Shown here in pieces: positions 26,125 to 41,382 of a stretch of 64,000 nt of DNA. The notes under the pieces were generated by a model that saw only the letters and a program-made list of their open reading frames with translations, was not told where the DNA came from and did not search any database. Location: contig NZ_CP109055.1 of the NCBI RefSeq assembly GCF_035975855.1, forward strand, positions 8,742,001-8,806,000, written 5' to 3'. This DNA comes from Streptomyces sp. NBC_01304 (GTDB lineage Bacteria; Actinomycetota; Actinomycetes; Streptomycetales; Streptomycetaceae). A program made the translations under genes and the position numbers. Each line of letters starts with the position of its first letter. Position 1 is the first letter of the stretch.

Positions 26125-27559
26125 GCAACAGCGTAGCAGCGTGGGTGACTTGGCAGAACTCCTGCGAGCGGAACTGAACCGCTACTCGCCAGGTGGGAAG
26201 CTGCCGTCCAGTCGGGCCCTCGTCGAGCGATTCCGGGTGAGCCCCGTGACGGTGACCCGGGCCCTGGCGCAACTGGCCGCCGAGGGCCTGGTGGTGACCC
26301 GGCCGGGCGCCGGCGCCTTCCGGGCCGAGGCCCGGGCGACCGTACCGGAGGCCGGGGACACGTCCTGGCAGGAGGTCGCACTCAGCGCGGACAGCGCGGC
26401 CGAGCTGGTGCCGCGCGCGGTCGACGCCTCCGGGGTCCTGGTCAGCCTGGCGGTGCCGGCCGCCGGGGTGATCGAGTTCAACGGCGGCTATCTGCACCCC
26501 ACTTTGCAGCCCGAGCGCGCGATGGCCGCCGCACTGGCCCGCGCGGGACGGCGGCCCGGAGCGTGGGGGCGGCCGCCCACCGAAGGGCTGCCCGAACTGC
26601 GGGAGTGGTTCGCGCGGGGCTGCGGCGGTGCGATCACCGCGTCCGAGGTGCTGATCTCGTCGGGCGGCCAGTCGGCGCTGACCACGGCGCTGCGGGCGCT
26701 CGCCCCGCCGGGGGCGCCGGTCCTGGTGGAGTCGCCGACCTATCCGGGCATGCTGGCGATCGCGCGGGCGGCCGGACTGCGGCCCGTGCCGGTGCCGGTG
26801 GACACCGACGGGGTACGCCCGGAGCTGCTCGCCGCCGCCTTCAAGGCGACCGGCGCCCGGGTGTTCGTCTGCCAGCCGCTGTTCCAGAACCCGACGGGAG
26901 CCGTGCTCTCGGTCGCCCGGCGCCCCGAAATCCTGCGTACGGCAAGGGAGTTCGGCGCCTTCGTCCTCGAGGACGACTTCGTGCGCCGCCTCGCCCACGA
27001 CGACGCGGGACCGCTGCCCGCCCCGCTCATCGCCGACGACCCGGACGGCACGGTCGTCCATGTCTGCTCGCTCACCAAGGCGACCTCGCCCAGCTTCCGG
27101 GTGTGCGCCCTGGTGGCCCGCGGCCCGGTCCTGGAGCGGCTGCGCGCGATCCAGGTCGTCGACCAGTTCTTCGTGTCACGGCCGCTGCAGGAAGCGGCCC
27201 TCGAACTGGTCGGATCGCCCGCGTGGAACCGCCATCTGCGCACCGTCGCGGGGGAGTTGCGCGCCCGCCGCGAGGCCCTCACCTCGGCCCTGCTGCGTGA
27301 CATCCCCGAACTCGCCCTGCCCCACATCCCGTCCGGCGGGTACCACCTGTGGCTGCGCCTCCCGGACGTGGCGGACGAGCGGGCCCTGGTCTCGGCGGCT
27401 CTGCGCGCGGGCGTCGCCATCACCCCGGGACGGCCGTACTTCGCGGCCGAGCCGACCGCGGGGCACGTCCGGGTCAGCTTCGCCGGGCTCGCGGGGGAGG
27501 CGGAGATCGGGGAGGGCGTGCGCAGGCTGCGGAAGGCGTGCGACGAAGTGCTGCGCTGA
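26123..27559 (+). CDS. MocR-type (GntR/aminotransferase) transcriptional regulator
   Basis: 478 residues. The N-terminal winged helix (SVGDLAELLRAELNRYSPGG, LPSSRALVERFRVSPVTVTR) is a GntR DNA-binding domain. From about residue 120 onward it is a fold-type I aminotransferase domain (GGQSALTTALRALAPPGAP, QPLFQNPTGAVLSV, CSLTKATSPSFRVCALVARG). The lysine of SLTKATSPSFR is the expected PLP attachment. MocR proteins sense PLP or amino-compound effectors. ATG 26123 overlaps the start of the divergent EamA gene. TATCCT (26109-26114) ends 8 nt before it, consistent with a leaderless transcript. The longer open frame upstream lies on the complement of the transporter gene and is not used. Confidence 0.9.
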   Translation: MQQRSSVGDLAELLRAELNRYSPGGKLPSSRALVERFRVSPVTVTRALAQLAAEGLVVTRPGAGAFRAEARATVPEAGDTSWQEVALSADSAAELVPRAVDASGVLVSLAVPAAGVIEFNGGYLHPTLQPERAMAAALARAGRRPGAWGRPPTEGLPELREWFARGCGGAITASEVLISSGGQSALTTALRALAPPGAPVLVESPTYPGMLAIARAAGLRPVPVPVDTDGVRPELLAAAFKATGARVFVCQPLFQNPTGAVLSVARRPEILRTAREFGAFVLEDDFVRRLAHDDAGPLPAPLIADDPDGTVVHVCSLTKATSPSFRVCALVARGPVLERLRAIQVVDQFFVSRPLQEAALELVGSPAWNRHLRTVAGELRARREALTSALLRDIPELALPHIPSGGYHLWLRLPDVADERALVSAALRAGVAITPGRPYFAAEPTAGHVRVSFAGLAGEAEIGEGVRRLRKACDEVLR

Positions 27560-27641
27560 AGGGCTTCGCCGGGAAGTCGCCTTCGTCACGACCGGTGAAA
27601 TCGGTTCGACTCGGCCGCCCGGCAGCTGCGAGCCTCGCCCC

Positions 27642-28058
27642 ATGAGCGACTACGTGATCTCCGCCGACCCCGACCGCCTCGACCCGGCCCGCATCCACCA
27701 CTGGCTGTCCACCGACGCGTACTGGGCCCTCGGCCGCAGCCGCGCCAAGCAGGACGCCGCCCTCGCGGGCTCGCTCAACTTCGGGGCGTACGACCCGGTT
27801 TCGGGCGAGCAGGTGGCGTATGCCCGAGTCGTCACGGACCGGGCCACCTTCGCCTGGCTCTGTGATGTCTACGTCGACCGTTCGGCGCGCGGCAAGGGGC
27901 TCGGCACCGCGCTGGTCGAGGCGGTCCGGGACGAGCTGGAGCCGTACGGGCTGCGGCGCATCCTGCTGGCGACCGGAGACGCGCACGGGGTCTACGAGAA
28001 GATCGGCTTCGAGGTGCTCGAGGATCCGGACAAGTGGATGGCGCTCGGCTTCCAATAG
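27642..28058 (+). CDS. GNAT family N-acetyltransferase
   Basis: 138 residues from ATG 27642. The acetyl-CoA-binding motif is DVYVDRSARGKGLGTALVEA (R-x-x-G-x-G/A), followed by RRILLATGDAHGVYEKIGFE, the usual beta5-alpha4 end. No substrate can be assigned. The short length and N-terminal HHWLSTDAYWALGRS resemble a common standalone actinobacterial GNAT. It follows the MocR gene by 82 bp on the same strand. Confidence 0.9.
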   Translation: MSDYVISADPDRLDPARIHHWLSTDAYWALGRSRAKQDAALAGSLNFGAYDPVSGEQVAYARVVTDRATFAWLCDVYVDRSARGKGLGTALVEAVRDELEPYGLRRILLATGDAHGVYEKIGFEVLEDPDKWMALGFQ

Positions 28059-28129
28059 CCGGGCAAGAGGCGGCAGGCTTCACAAAGTCACCCCTTGACC
28101 TGCGCAGCCTCTCCCTTCACGATCGCCGC

Positions 28130-32010
<3,881 letters not shown>

Positions 32011-32029
32011 CCCACCCCGCTCACCTTCA

Positions 32030-32065
32030 CCGCCCCGGCCGGGCTCACCCGGCCGGGGCGGTTTT
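32030..32065 (+). terminator. Terminator after icd
   Basis: Perfect 14-bp stem (32030-32043 with 32048-32061), CTCA loop and four T immediately after. Confidence 0.92.
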
Positions 32066-32260
32066 GGTCGTGGGGCCCGGGCGGGTGGTGGCCGACGCGC
32101 GAACGCGGTCCCGGGGACGGCCCTTGACAGCCGGCGTGGGCCTCAGCGCCGGGTGCGTGGCCTGTCGGCCATGTCCGCGTTGAAACCGGCGTGATTTGTG
32201 CCTCAACTCCCCTTACTTCCCAGCCATGTTGAATGCTCCTGAGTAGACCTGAAACGCCCG

Positions 32261-32289
32261 TTACTGGGCTGATCTGTGACTCCTAGGGT
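32261..32289 (+). promoter_or_regulatory. Putative promoter of the beta-trefoil gene
   Basis: TTACTG (32261-32266), 17 bp, TAGGGT (32284-32289): a vegetative-sigma-like promoter that would give a 5' UTR of about 80 nt containing a hairpin before ATG 32379. Confidence 0.5.
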
Positions 32290-32378
32290 GAGACCGCCCG
32301 AGCCGAAGGCCCCGGCCTCTTGGGCTCGGCGAGCACGGTCCCCGTACACCGTCTCTCTCCATCTCACCTGGAGTTCTC

Positions 32379-32801
32379 ATGGCTCTGCTGCCCGACGGCG
32401 AATACCTGATCAAGAACCCGATGACCGACCTGTACATCGACCTGTTCCACGCCAGCTCCGAGCCGAACACCCCGATCGTCGCGCTCCCGCTCACCAAGGA
32501 GCCCAGCCAGAAGTGGAAGATCACGACGATCAACGACGTCAATGAGTTCATCATCAAGAGCTCGGTGAGCGGCGAGGCCTTCCTCGGCCTCGGGTTCCTC
32601 CGTATCTACCCGCCGCGGATCGCCGCCCAGCCGTCTCCGCTGCCCTGGTCGATCGAGCCGGTCGGTGAGGGTCAGTTCCGGATCGCGTTCCCGTACCAGG
32701 ACGGCGTGATCAGCCTGCCCGAGCCCAAGGAGGGGACACAGCTCTTCAACGAGCCCTTCCACGGCAGCCCGCTCCAGTTCTGGCAGTTCGTCCAGGCCTG
32801 A
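32379..32801 (+). CDS. Small beta-trefoil-like protein, possible protease inhibitor (I66-like)
   Basis: 140 residues, no signal peptide, from ATG 32379 behind TGGAG. The chain opens LLPDGEYLIKNPMTDLYIDL and has repeating strand patterns with WKITTINDVNEFIIKSS and WSIEPVGEGQFRIAFPYQ. This threefold W/I-x-I pattern resembles ricin-B/beta-trefoil proteins and the fungal mycocypin/cospin-type peptidase inhibitors (MEROPS I66). The inhibitor call is tentative; it could be a lectin-like domain. A serpin-like gene lies 0.8 kb downstream, which makes a protease-control theme plausible. It stands alone between two terminators. Confidence 0.55.
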   Translation: MALLPDGEYLIKNPMTDLYIDLFHASSEPNTPIVALPLTKEPSQKWKITTINDVNEFIIKSSVSGEAFLGLGFLRIYPPRIAAQPSPLPWSIEPVGEGQFRIAFPYQDGVISLPEPKEGTQLFNEPFHGSPLQFWQFVQA

Positions 32802-32820
32802 CCCTCCTCGCAGGCACCCG

Positions 32821-32849
32821 GCCGCGCCCCTTCGCACGAGGGGCGCGGC
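32821..32849 (+). terminator. Terminator after the beta-trefoil gene
   Basis: Perfect 10-bp stem GCCGCGCCCC/GGGGCGCGGC (32821-32830 with 32840-32849), 9-nt loop, no T-run. Confidence 0.75.
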
Positions 32850-32850
32850 T

Positions 32851-32934
32851 GTCGTGTTTGGCGGGCGGCGGGGACGTAGTCGCGGGTGACGGGTGGCGGG
32901 GACGTGGTCGCGTTTGGCGGGCGGCGGGGACGTA
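32851..32934. repeat. Three tandem 28-bp repeats upstream of an acetyltransferase gene
   Basis: Units are 32851-32878, 32879-32906 and 32907-32934. Units 1 and 3 differ at one base (GTCGTG versus GTCGCG); unit 2 has diverged at several positions but keeps the GGCGGGGACGT core. The array ends 15 bp before ATG 32950, so it occupies the promoter/5' region of the GNAT gene. The 28-bp period is close to 2.7 helical turns. Confidence 0.9.
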
Positions 32935-32949
32935 GAAGATCATGCGGAG

Positions 32950-33489
32950 ATGACTGAGGACCACGCTGCGACCGCCCCAACTCCCGTCCGCCTTCCGGCC
33001 TATACGCAGACGGACCTGGCCGAGATCCTCGGCGCCGGCCCCGACCCCTTCGAGGTCGCCGGGACCGGCCTGACCTGGCTGCCGAAGGAGGAGCACTTCG
33101 GCATCAGGGCCCGCGACGGTCGCCTGATCGCCCACGCGGGCCTGCGCCGGCTGCCGATATCCGTCGGCGGGTCCGCGACCGAGGTCGTGGGGGTCGGCGG
33201 GGTGGCGGTCGCTGCGGACGTACGCGGCCGGGGCCTGGCCCGAAGCGTCGTCGAGGCCGCCCTGGCGCACGCCCGCACCATGGGGCCACGGCATGCGCTG
33301 CTGTTCTGCCGGCCGCCGCTCGTGGCGCTGTACCGGCGCCTTGGATTTCAGGCGCTCGACGGCGACGTACGGGTGGAACAGCCGGAGGACCGCGTGGTGA
33401 CGATGCCGCTGCACACGATGGTGAGGCCGCTGCACGAGGACGCGGCCTGGCCCGCCGGACCCGTCAGGCTGCGCTCTCTGCCGATGTGA
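32950..33489 (+). CDS. GNAT family N-acetyltransferase
   Basis: 179 residues from ATG 32950; GGAG is directly adjacent, so this start is uncertain and a leaderless mRNA is possible. The acetyl-CoA motif VGGVAVAADVRGRGLARSVV is followed by HALLFCRPPLVALYRRLGFQ, the typical end of the fold. The N-terminal half (AEILGAGPDPFEVAGTG) is not specific. Substrate unknown. It lies directly downstream of the 28-bp tandem repeat array. Confidence 0.85.
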   Translation: MTEDHAATAPTPVRLPAYTQTDLAEILGAGPDPFEVAGTGLTWLPKEEHFGIRARDGRLIAHAGLRRLPISVGGSATEVVGVGGVAVAADVRGRGLARSVVEAALAHARTMGPRHALLFCRPPLVALYRRLGFQALDGDVRVEQPEDRVVTMPLHTMVRPLHEDAAWPAGPVRLRSLPM

Positions 33490-33572
33490 GGGGTGGCGGC
33501 AAAGGACGTGGCCGCGAGGGCCGGCCGCAAGGCATAGTGACGGCTGATCGGGGCGGGGACCAGGGGGACGCA

Positions 33573-34778
33573 ATGCAGCCGGCAGCAGATTCCGTACGCG
33601 CGATGAACCGGCTCACCGAACGGTGGGCCACGACCGGGCCGGTGGACGGTGGGACCGTCCTGTCCGCCACGAGTCTCTGGCCGCTCCTCGCCCTCCTCGC
33701 GGACGTGGCCGACGGTCCGGCGCGGGCCGAACTGTCGGACGCGATCGGGCTGTCGGCAGACGAGGCCGCCGCAGCCACCCGCGGATACCTCGAAGCGGTG
33801 GCATCGGTCCCGGGCGTGAGCACCGCGCTCGGGCTCTGGACCAAGGGCACGCTGCCGCTGCACACCGCCTGGACCGCCGGGCTGCCCGCAGGGACCCACG
33901 GCACGTTCAGCGGCGACCCGGTGGCCGACCGCAAGCGCCTCGACAGCTGGGCCGAGGAGCACACCGGTGGCTTGATCCGCAGCATGCCCGTCGCCATCGA
34001 CGAGGCGACCGAACTCGTGCTGGCCGCGGCACAGGCGGTACGGACCCGCTGGCTACAGCCCTTCCACGAGACGGAGCTGGTCCCCGCCGAGGGGCCCTGG
34101 CAGGGGCGGTACCTCCTCGGCCTCGGCCGCACCACCTCGCTCCTCGACCGGGTGGGTGTGGCGCACACTCCGGACGGGCCACTGACGGTGCTCAAGGTGC
34201 TCGGTGACGCGGGCATCGACGTCCATCTCGTCCTGGGCGCACCGGACATGACGCCTGGTCAGGTGCTGGGGCGCGGCATCCGCACACTCTCCGGTACCGA
34301 CGCAGTGATCCCGGGCGACCGGCTGCCCACCGGCGAGCCGGGCCCGGGGCTGCGAGTGACCGACGAGCGCAGCCGCACTCCCGAGCCCGAACTCGTCGTC
34401 CGCACCGTCCCGTTCCGTGTCGAGGCGGCCCACGACCTGCTGGCGGACCCCGCCCGGTTCGGCCTCGCGACAGCCATGGACACCTCCCGTGGGCACTTCC
34501 CGGGGATCGGCCCTGAGCCCTTGGCGATAGGTTCGGCCGCCCAGGCGGGTCTCGCGATGTTCGACGCCAAGGGCTTCGAGGCGGCCACCCTGTCGGTGGT
34601 CTGTGCCGCGCCCGGCAGCATGCCACCGCCGCCCCGGTACACCGTCCGCCGCATCGAGGCCGCCTTCGACCGCCCCTTCGGCTTCCTGACCGTCCATCGC
34701 GCCTCGCGCCTGGTACTGACGGCGGGGTGGGTGGCCGATCCGGTCCCCTTCCGGGAGCCGGACGAGGACGAGGAATGA
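33573..34778 (+). CDS. Serpin family protein
   Basis: 401 residues from ATG 33573 (AGGGGGA upstream), no signal peptide. The C-terminal signature FDRPFGFLTVHRASRLVLTA is the serpin family signature. The N-terminal helices (VRAMNRLTERWA, LSATSLWPLLALLADVADG) and KTLD-like RLDSWAEEHTGGLI also fit. The hinge of the reactive-centre loop is poorly conserved (KGFEAATLSVV rather than an Ala-rich GTEAAAAT), so inhibitory function is uncertain. Serpins trap serine proteases. Cytoplasmic location suggests an internal target. It overlaps the next gene by ATGA, so the two products are probably linked. Confidence 0.75.
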   Translation: MQPAADSVRAMNRLTERWATTGPVDGGTVLSATSLWPLLALLADVADGPARAELSDAIGLSADEAAAATRGYLEAVASVPGVSTALGLWTKGTLPLHTAWTAGLPAGTHGTFSGDPVADRKRLDSWAEEHTGGLIRSMPVAIDEATELVLAAAQAVRTRWLQPFHETELVPAEGPWQGRYLLGLGRTTSLLDRVGVAHTPDGPLTVLKVLGDAGIDVHLVLGAPDMTPGQVLGRGIRTLSGTDAVIPGDRLPTGEPGPGLRVTDERSRTPEPELVVRTVPFRVEAAHDLLADPARFGLATAMDTSRGHFPGIGPEPLAIGSAAQAGLAMFDAKGFEAATLSVVCAAPGSMPPPPRYTVRRIEAAFDRPFGFLTVHRASRLVLTAGWVADPVPFREPDEDEE

Positions 34779-36250
34779 CCGCGCTGCTTGACGGCCTTGC
34801 CATCAACTCCGCCGCCCCGGCAGACCTGCTGTTGCGGCTCCTTGAACCGGAGTACGAGAGCACGTGGCCCGCGCTCGCCGGACGCCGCGAGGCCTTCCCG
34901 GAGGCGGTGATCGCCGCGATCGTGGGGCATCCACGGAGCGGCGTACGGGCCGCCCTGGCCCGCAACCCGTTCGTCGACCCAGAGGTGCGCGGACGGCTCG
35001 TCGACGATCCCGACTGGCTCGTCCGGGCCCGCCTCGCCGGCCGCCCGGACCGGACGAGGCCCGTCCGGCCGCTGCCCGACCGGGTGATCGACCGGATGCT
35101 GACGACGTACGACAACGAATGTGTGAGCGAGCTGCTTGCCTCCCGGCAGATCCCCTTCGCATTCCAACTTTCGTACGCCGACCATGCCCTGGCCTCGGTG
35201 CGAGGGATGGCCGTCAACGTGTGGACGTTCCTGTCCGAGGACCAACGGGCGGCACTCCGCAGCGACCCGGACCCCGGCGTGCGGGAGCGCGTGCAGGAAG
35301 TGCTGGCGCCCGATGATGCCGAGGCCAATGAGCGCGCCCTCGGTCCGCTGCCGCCACCCCGCCGTCACTGGTCGACGCACATCCTGGTGAACCGACGGCT
35401 CTCGCCGCGCGTCGTCGACTGGCTGCTGAGCGACCCCGACCCCGAGCACCCGTGGGTGCTCGCCCACAACCACAGCACTCCGCCCGACGTCGTGGCGGGC
35501 CTGGTCGCGCACCCCGACCGCAAGGTCAGGCTGGAGCTCGCCCGCCGCGCCGACCTCGACCCCGTACACGTGACGACCCTTGCCCGTGACCCGGATCCGC
35601 ACGTGCGGACCGCTGTCTCCCTGCGGCCCGAACTGAGCGAGGTCGAGCGCGCGTCGATCGCCTACGAGGTCGACACCGACCAGGAGTTCGGGCCCTGCGA
35701 GCACCACGCCCGAGCCGTCCCCGACCCGGCGGCATCCGCTGCCCACGCCCGCTCCCGCCACCCGCTGCTGCGCCGCCGCGCCGCCCGCGATCCGGCGCTC
35801 CCCGTCGAGCTCGTCGCCCTGCTCGCGCGGGACGACGACCCGGGCGTACGGCTCCTGCTCGCCCACAACCACCCCGAGCCCCCGCCGGACTTGCTGCTGC
35901 GCTGCTACCTGGAGCAGCGGGGCGGGCCCCGCGATCTCCTCCTTGAGCACCCGAGTTTCCCCGTCAAGGGCCTGGGCCCCCGCTTCGCCGACGCCGAGGC
36001 ACCCGACGAACGGCGCCTCGCCCTGCTCGACCCCGACCTCGCACCGGAGACCGCAGACCGCCTCACCCGCGACCCGGACCCGGCCGTCCGCGCTGGCGCG
36101 GCCCGCCATCCCCGGCTGCCGGAGGGCCGGTTGACCGTGCTCCTGGGCGACGACGAACTGAGCGAACATGCCGCCGCCAACCCGGCGTTGCCGGAGCCCA
36201 TGATGCGGGCCCTGCTCACCGGGCGGCCCGCGCCGGGCATTGGCGTGTGA
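34775..36250 (+). CDS. LRV/HEAT-like helical repeat protein
   Basis: 491 residues, coupled to the serpin gene by ATGA. It is built from repeats of 23-26 residues with the pattern DPDPxVRxxLAxxPxLP (for example DPDPHVRTAVSLRPELSEVE, DDDPGVRLLLAHNHPEPPPD, DPDPAVRAGAARHPRLPEGR). These are typical of leucine-rich repeat variant (LRV) alpha-solenoids. There is no enzyme motif, signal peptide or membrane helix. Such scaffolds bind proteins or nucleic acids. Its partner may be the serpin-like product, judged by translational coupling alone. Confidence 0.8.
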   Translation: MTALLDGLAINSAAPADLLLRLLEPEYESTWPALAGRREAFPEAVIAAIVGHPRSGVRAALARNPFVDPEVRGRLVDDPDWLVRARLAGRPDRTRPVRPLPDRVIDRMLTTYDNECVSELLASRQIPFAFQLSYADHALASVRGMAVNVWTFLSEDQRAALRSDPDPGVRERVQEVLAPDDAEANERALGPLPPPRRHWSTHILVNRRLSPRVVDWLLSDPDPEHPWVLAHNHSTPPDVVAGLVAHPDRKVRLELARRADLDPVHVTTLARDPDPHVRTAVSLRPELSEVERASIAYEVDTDQEFGPCEHHARAVPDPAASAAHARSRHPLLRRRAARDPALPVELVALLARDDDPGVRLLLAHNHPEPPPDLLLRCYLEQRGGPRDLLLEHPSFPVKGLGPRFADAEAPDERRLALLDPDLAPETADRLTRDPDPAVRAGAARHPRLPEGRLTVLLGDDELSEHAAANPALPEPMMRALLTGRPAPGIGV

Positions 36251-36254
36251 GGCC

Positions 36255-36740
36255 ATGGGAGCCATGGGGGAATTCGAGGAGCTGCGCGCGCGGGTGCGGG
36301 ACGCGGTCGCGGGGACGCAGTACCGGATGGCCCTCACGGCGAGCGGATTCGATCTGACCATCGATGTCCAAGAGCCGGGGCGTACCAGCACGGTGTGGAC
36401 GTACCGCGTCGAACTCGCGGCGGCCGAGCGGGTCTTCACGATCACGGACGTGGTGCTGACGACCGAGTACTGGCCGGGCGGCAGACGGAAGAGCGTGCAC
36501 AAGTCCGTCGGGCGCAGCGTGTACAGGACCCGACACCGCGCGGTGGGCGGGACCGAGTGGTACACCTTCTCGTCGGCCGACGGGCATCGGCTGATCCGGG
36601 GCGTGGCCGAGGAGTTGGGGTGGCGCGAGGAGCGGCCGGCGAGCATGCGGAAGGCGCTGCGGGCCGCGTACTCCGTTGCTGCGATGACGGCGGCCGTCCT
36701 GATCGGCCTGCTGGTCGCCCTGATCGCCGGGAAGTTCTGA
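36255..36740 (+). CDS. Putative C-terminally anchored membrane protein of unknown function
   Basis: 161 residues from ATG 36255 (TGAGG just upstream); ATG 36264 is an alternative. A beta-rich soluble domain (YRMALTASGFDLTIDVQEPG, VFTITDVVLTTEYWPGGRRK) ends at about residue 125, followed by a basic stretch and one membrane helix at the C-terminus (SVAAMTAAVLIGLLVALIAG). Family not recognised. It follows the solenoid gene by 4 bp and may be the third gene of that operon, which would place a membrane-anchored member next to the serpin and scaffold proteins. Confidence 0.72.
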   Translation: MGAMGEFEELRARVRDAVAGTQYRMALTASGFDLTIDVQEPGRTSTVWTYRVELAAAERVFTITDVVLTTEYWPGGRRKSVHKSVGRSVYRTRHRAVGGTEWYTFSSADGHRLIRGVAEELGWREERPASMRKALRAAYSVAAMTAAVLIGLLVALIAGKF

Positions 36741-38318
<1,578 letters not shown>

Positions 38319-38329
38319 GCACGTACCGC

Positions 38330-38379
38330 CCATGCGCGAGGCCGGACAGAACTCGGGTTCTGTCCGGCCTCGCGCATGG
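38330..38379. terminator. Bidirectional terminator between convergent genes
   Basis: Perfect 23-bp stem (38330-38352 with 38357-38379) with a TCGG loop, between rox and the convergent gene ending at 38407. Confidence 0.92.
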
Positions 38380-38406
38380 CAAGAGGTGTCGGCGAGACGG
38401 CGTCGA

Positions 38407-38814
38407 TCAGCCGGCGTCGAGGGCCTCGTTGATCTTGCGGGTCATCTCGGCCACGGTCGGGCTGGGCTGGCCCTTGCGGTTCTGGGTGGCCGACTCGATG
38501 GCGACGGTGAGGATGCTGCGGAAGTTGTCGGCCTCGGCCGGGTCCTGCTTCTTGAGTACGCCCACGGTCTCGGTCAGGGCCGGCAGCACACGGTCGGCGA
38601 TGTCGGCCGTGGACTTGCCGTCCAGGTTCTCGATCTTCGTCCGCTCGGCGAGTATGTGCCCGACCGGGCCGGTCGCGGTGGCCAGTGCGATGGAGCCCTG
38701 CGTGGCGATCTTGTGGGGGGAGCCTGCGGCGTCAGCGGCGGCAAGGAGCGTGACGGCGCCGTACGCGGCGGTCCGCAGGGTGATCTTTTCCTGGTCGGTC
38801 AGGGTGATGGCCAT
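38407..38814 (-). CDS. Small helical protein of unknown function
   Basis: 135 residues from ATG 38814. It is predicted mostly helical (AITLTDQEKITLRTAAYGAV, VLPALTETVGVLKKQDPAEA, SPTVAEMTRKINEALDAG) without signal peptide or membrane segment. Family not recognised. The gene has its own long upstream region (38815-39160) with CATAAT as a possible -10 on the - strand (38874-38879) and an array of TGGCGCCA motifs overlapping and beyond the -35 position. This suggests tight transcriptional control. Confidence 0.75.
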   Translation of the reverse strand: MAITLTDQEKITLRTAAYGAVTLLAAADAAGSPHKIATQGSIALATATGPVGHILAERTKIENLDGKSTADIADRVLPALTETVGVLKKQDPAEADNFRSILTVAIESATQNRKGQPSPTVAEMTRKINEALDAG

Positions 38815-38887
38815 GGTGATGAGCTCCTCGTGATTCGTACGCCGTGTCCGGCGCCGCCGTCTTCGTGTCTCCATTATGGCACATGGG

Positions 38888-39046
38888 TGGCGCCATGGCG
38901 AGCCATTAATGGCGCCAGGTATGCGATCGGTGGCGTCAATGCGGTCAAATTCCTTACGAGATCCAACTGAAGCACTCAACTTCGGCCATCGGGGCGCGAA
39001 TTCGCCAACTCATGCGCGCGGCCCTGGCGCCAAGCGTCAGGCGCCA
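38888..39046. promoter_or_regulatory. Array of TGGCGCCA palindromes
   Basis: Exact TGGCGCCA copies lie at 38888-38895, 38910-38917 and 39025-39032. One-mismatch copies lie at 38931-38938 (TGGCGTCA) and 39039-39046 (AGGCGCCA). The first three are spaced 22 and 21 bp, two helical turns, and cover the -35 and upstream part of the - strand promoter. They look like operator sites of an unknown dimeric regulator. Confidence 0.6.
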
Positions 39047-39106
39047 AGGGCCGAGGGCCAAGCGTCCGGCGGCCCGCTCGCCCTGATCGCCCGCCATCCG
39101 AAACGC

Positions 39107-39136
39107 TTTGCATAACCCTGCATCGCTACGTATAGT
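39107..39136 (+). promoter_or_regulatory. argC promoter with ARG-box-like operator
   Basis: TTGCAT (39108-39113), a 17-bp spacer and TATAGT (39131-39136) form a near-consensus promoter. TTTGCATAACCCTGCATC (39107-39124) covers the -35 and resembles the TGCAT-N5-TGCAT arrangement of streptomycete ARG boxes bound by ArgR with arginine. The argR gene is in the same operon. Confidence 0.75.
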
Positions 39137-39151
39137 CATGCCATCGACTAG

Positions 39152-41340
<2,189 letters not shown>

Positions 41341-41382
41341 CGACGCGCTGGTCCGAGTGACCACCCGAGGACCCATCACCTC

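Larger units (their letters stand above)
32011..32378. other. Intergenic region: terminator, promoter and 5' UTR hairpin
   Basis: 368 bp without a gene. In order it holds the icd terminator (32030-32065), about 190 bp with nothing I recognise, a promoter (32261-32289), and a GC-rich imperfect hairpin in the untranslated leader (about 32291-32333) before the ribosome site GGAG of the gene at 32379. Confidence 0.65.

Noticed and set aside
32851..32934. CRISPR-like array from the regular 28-bp units
   Set aside because: The units are contiguous with no spacers, and no cas genes are present.
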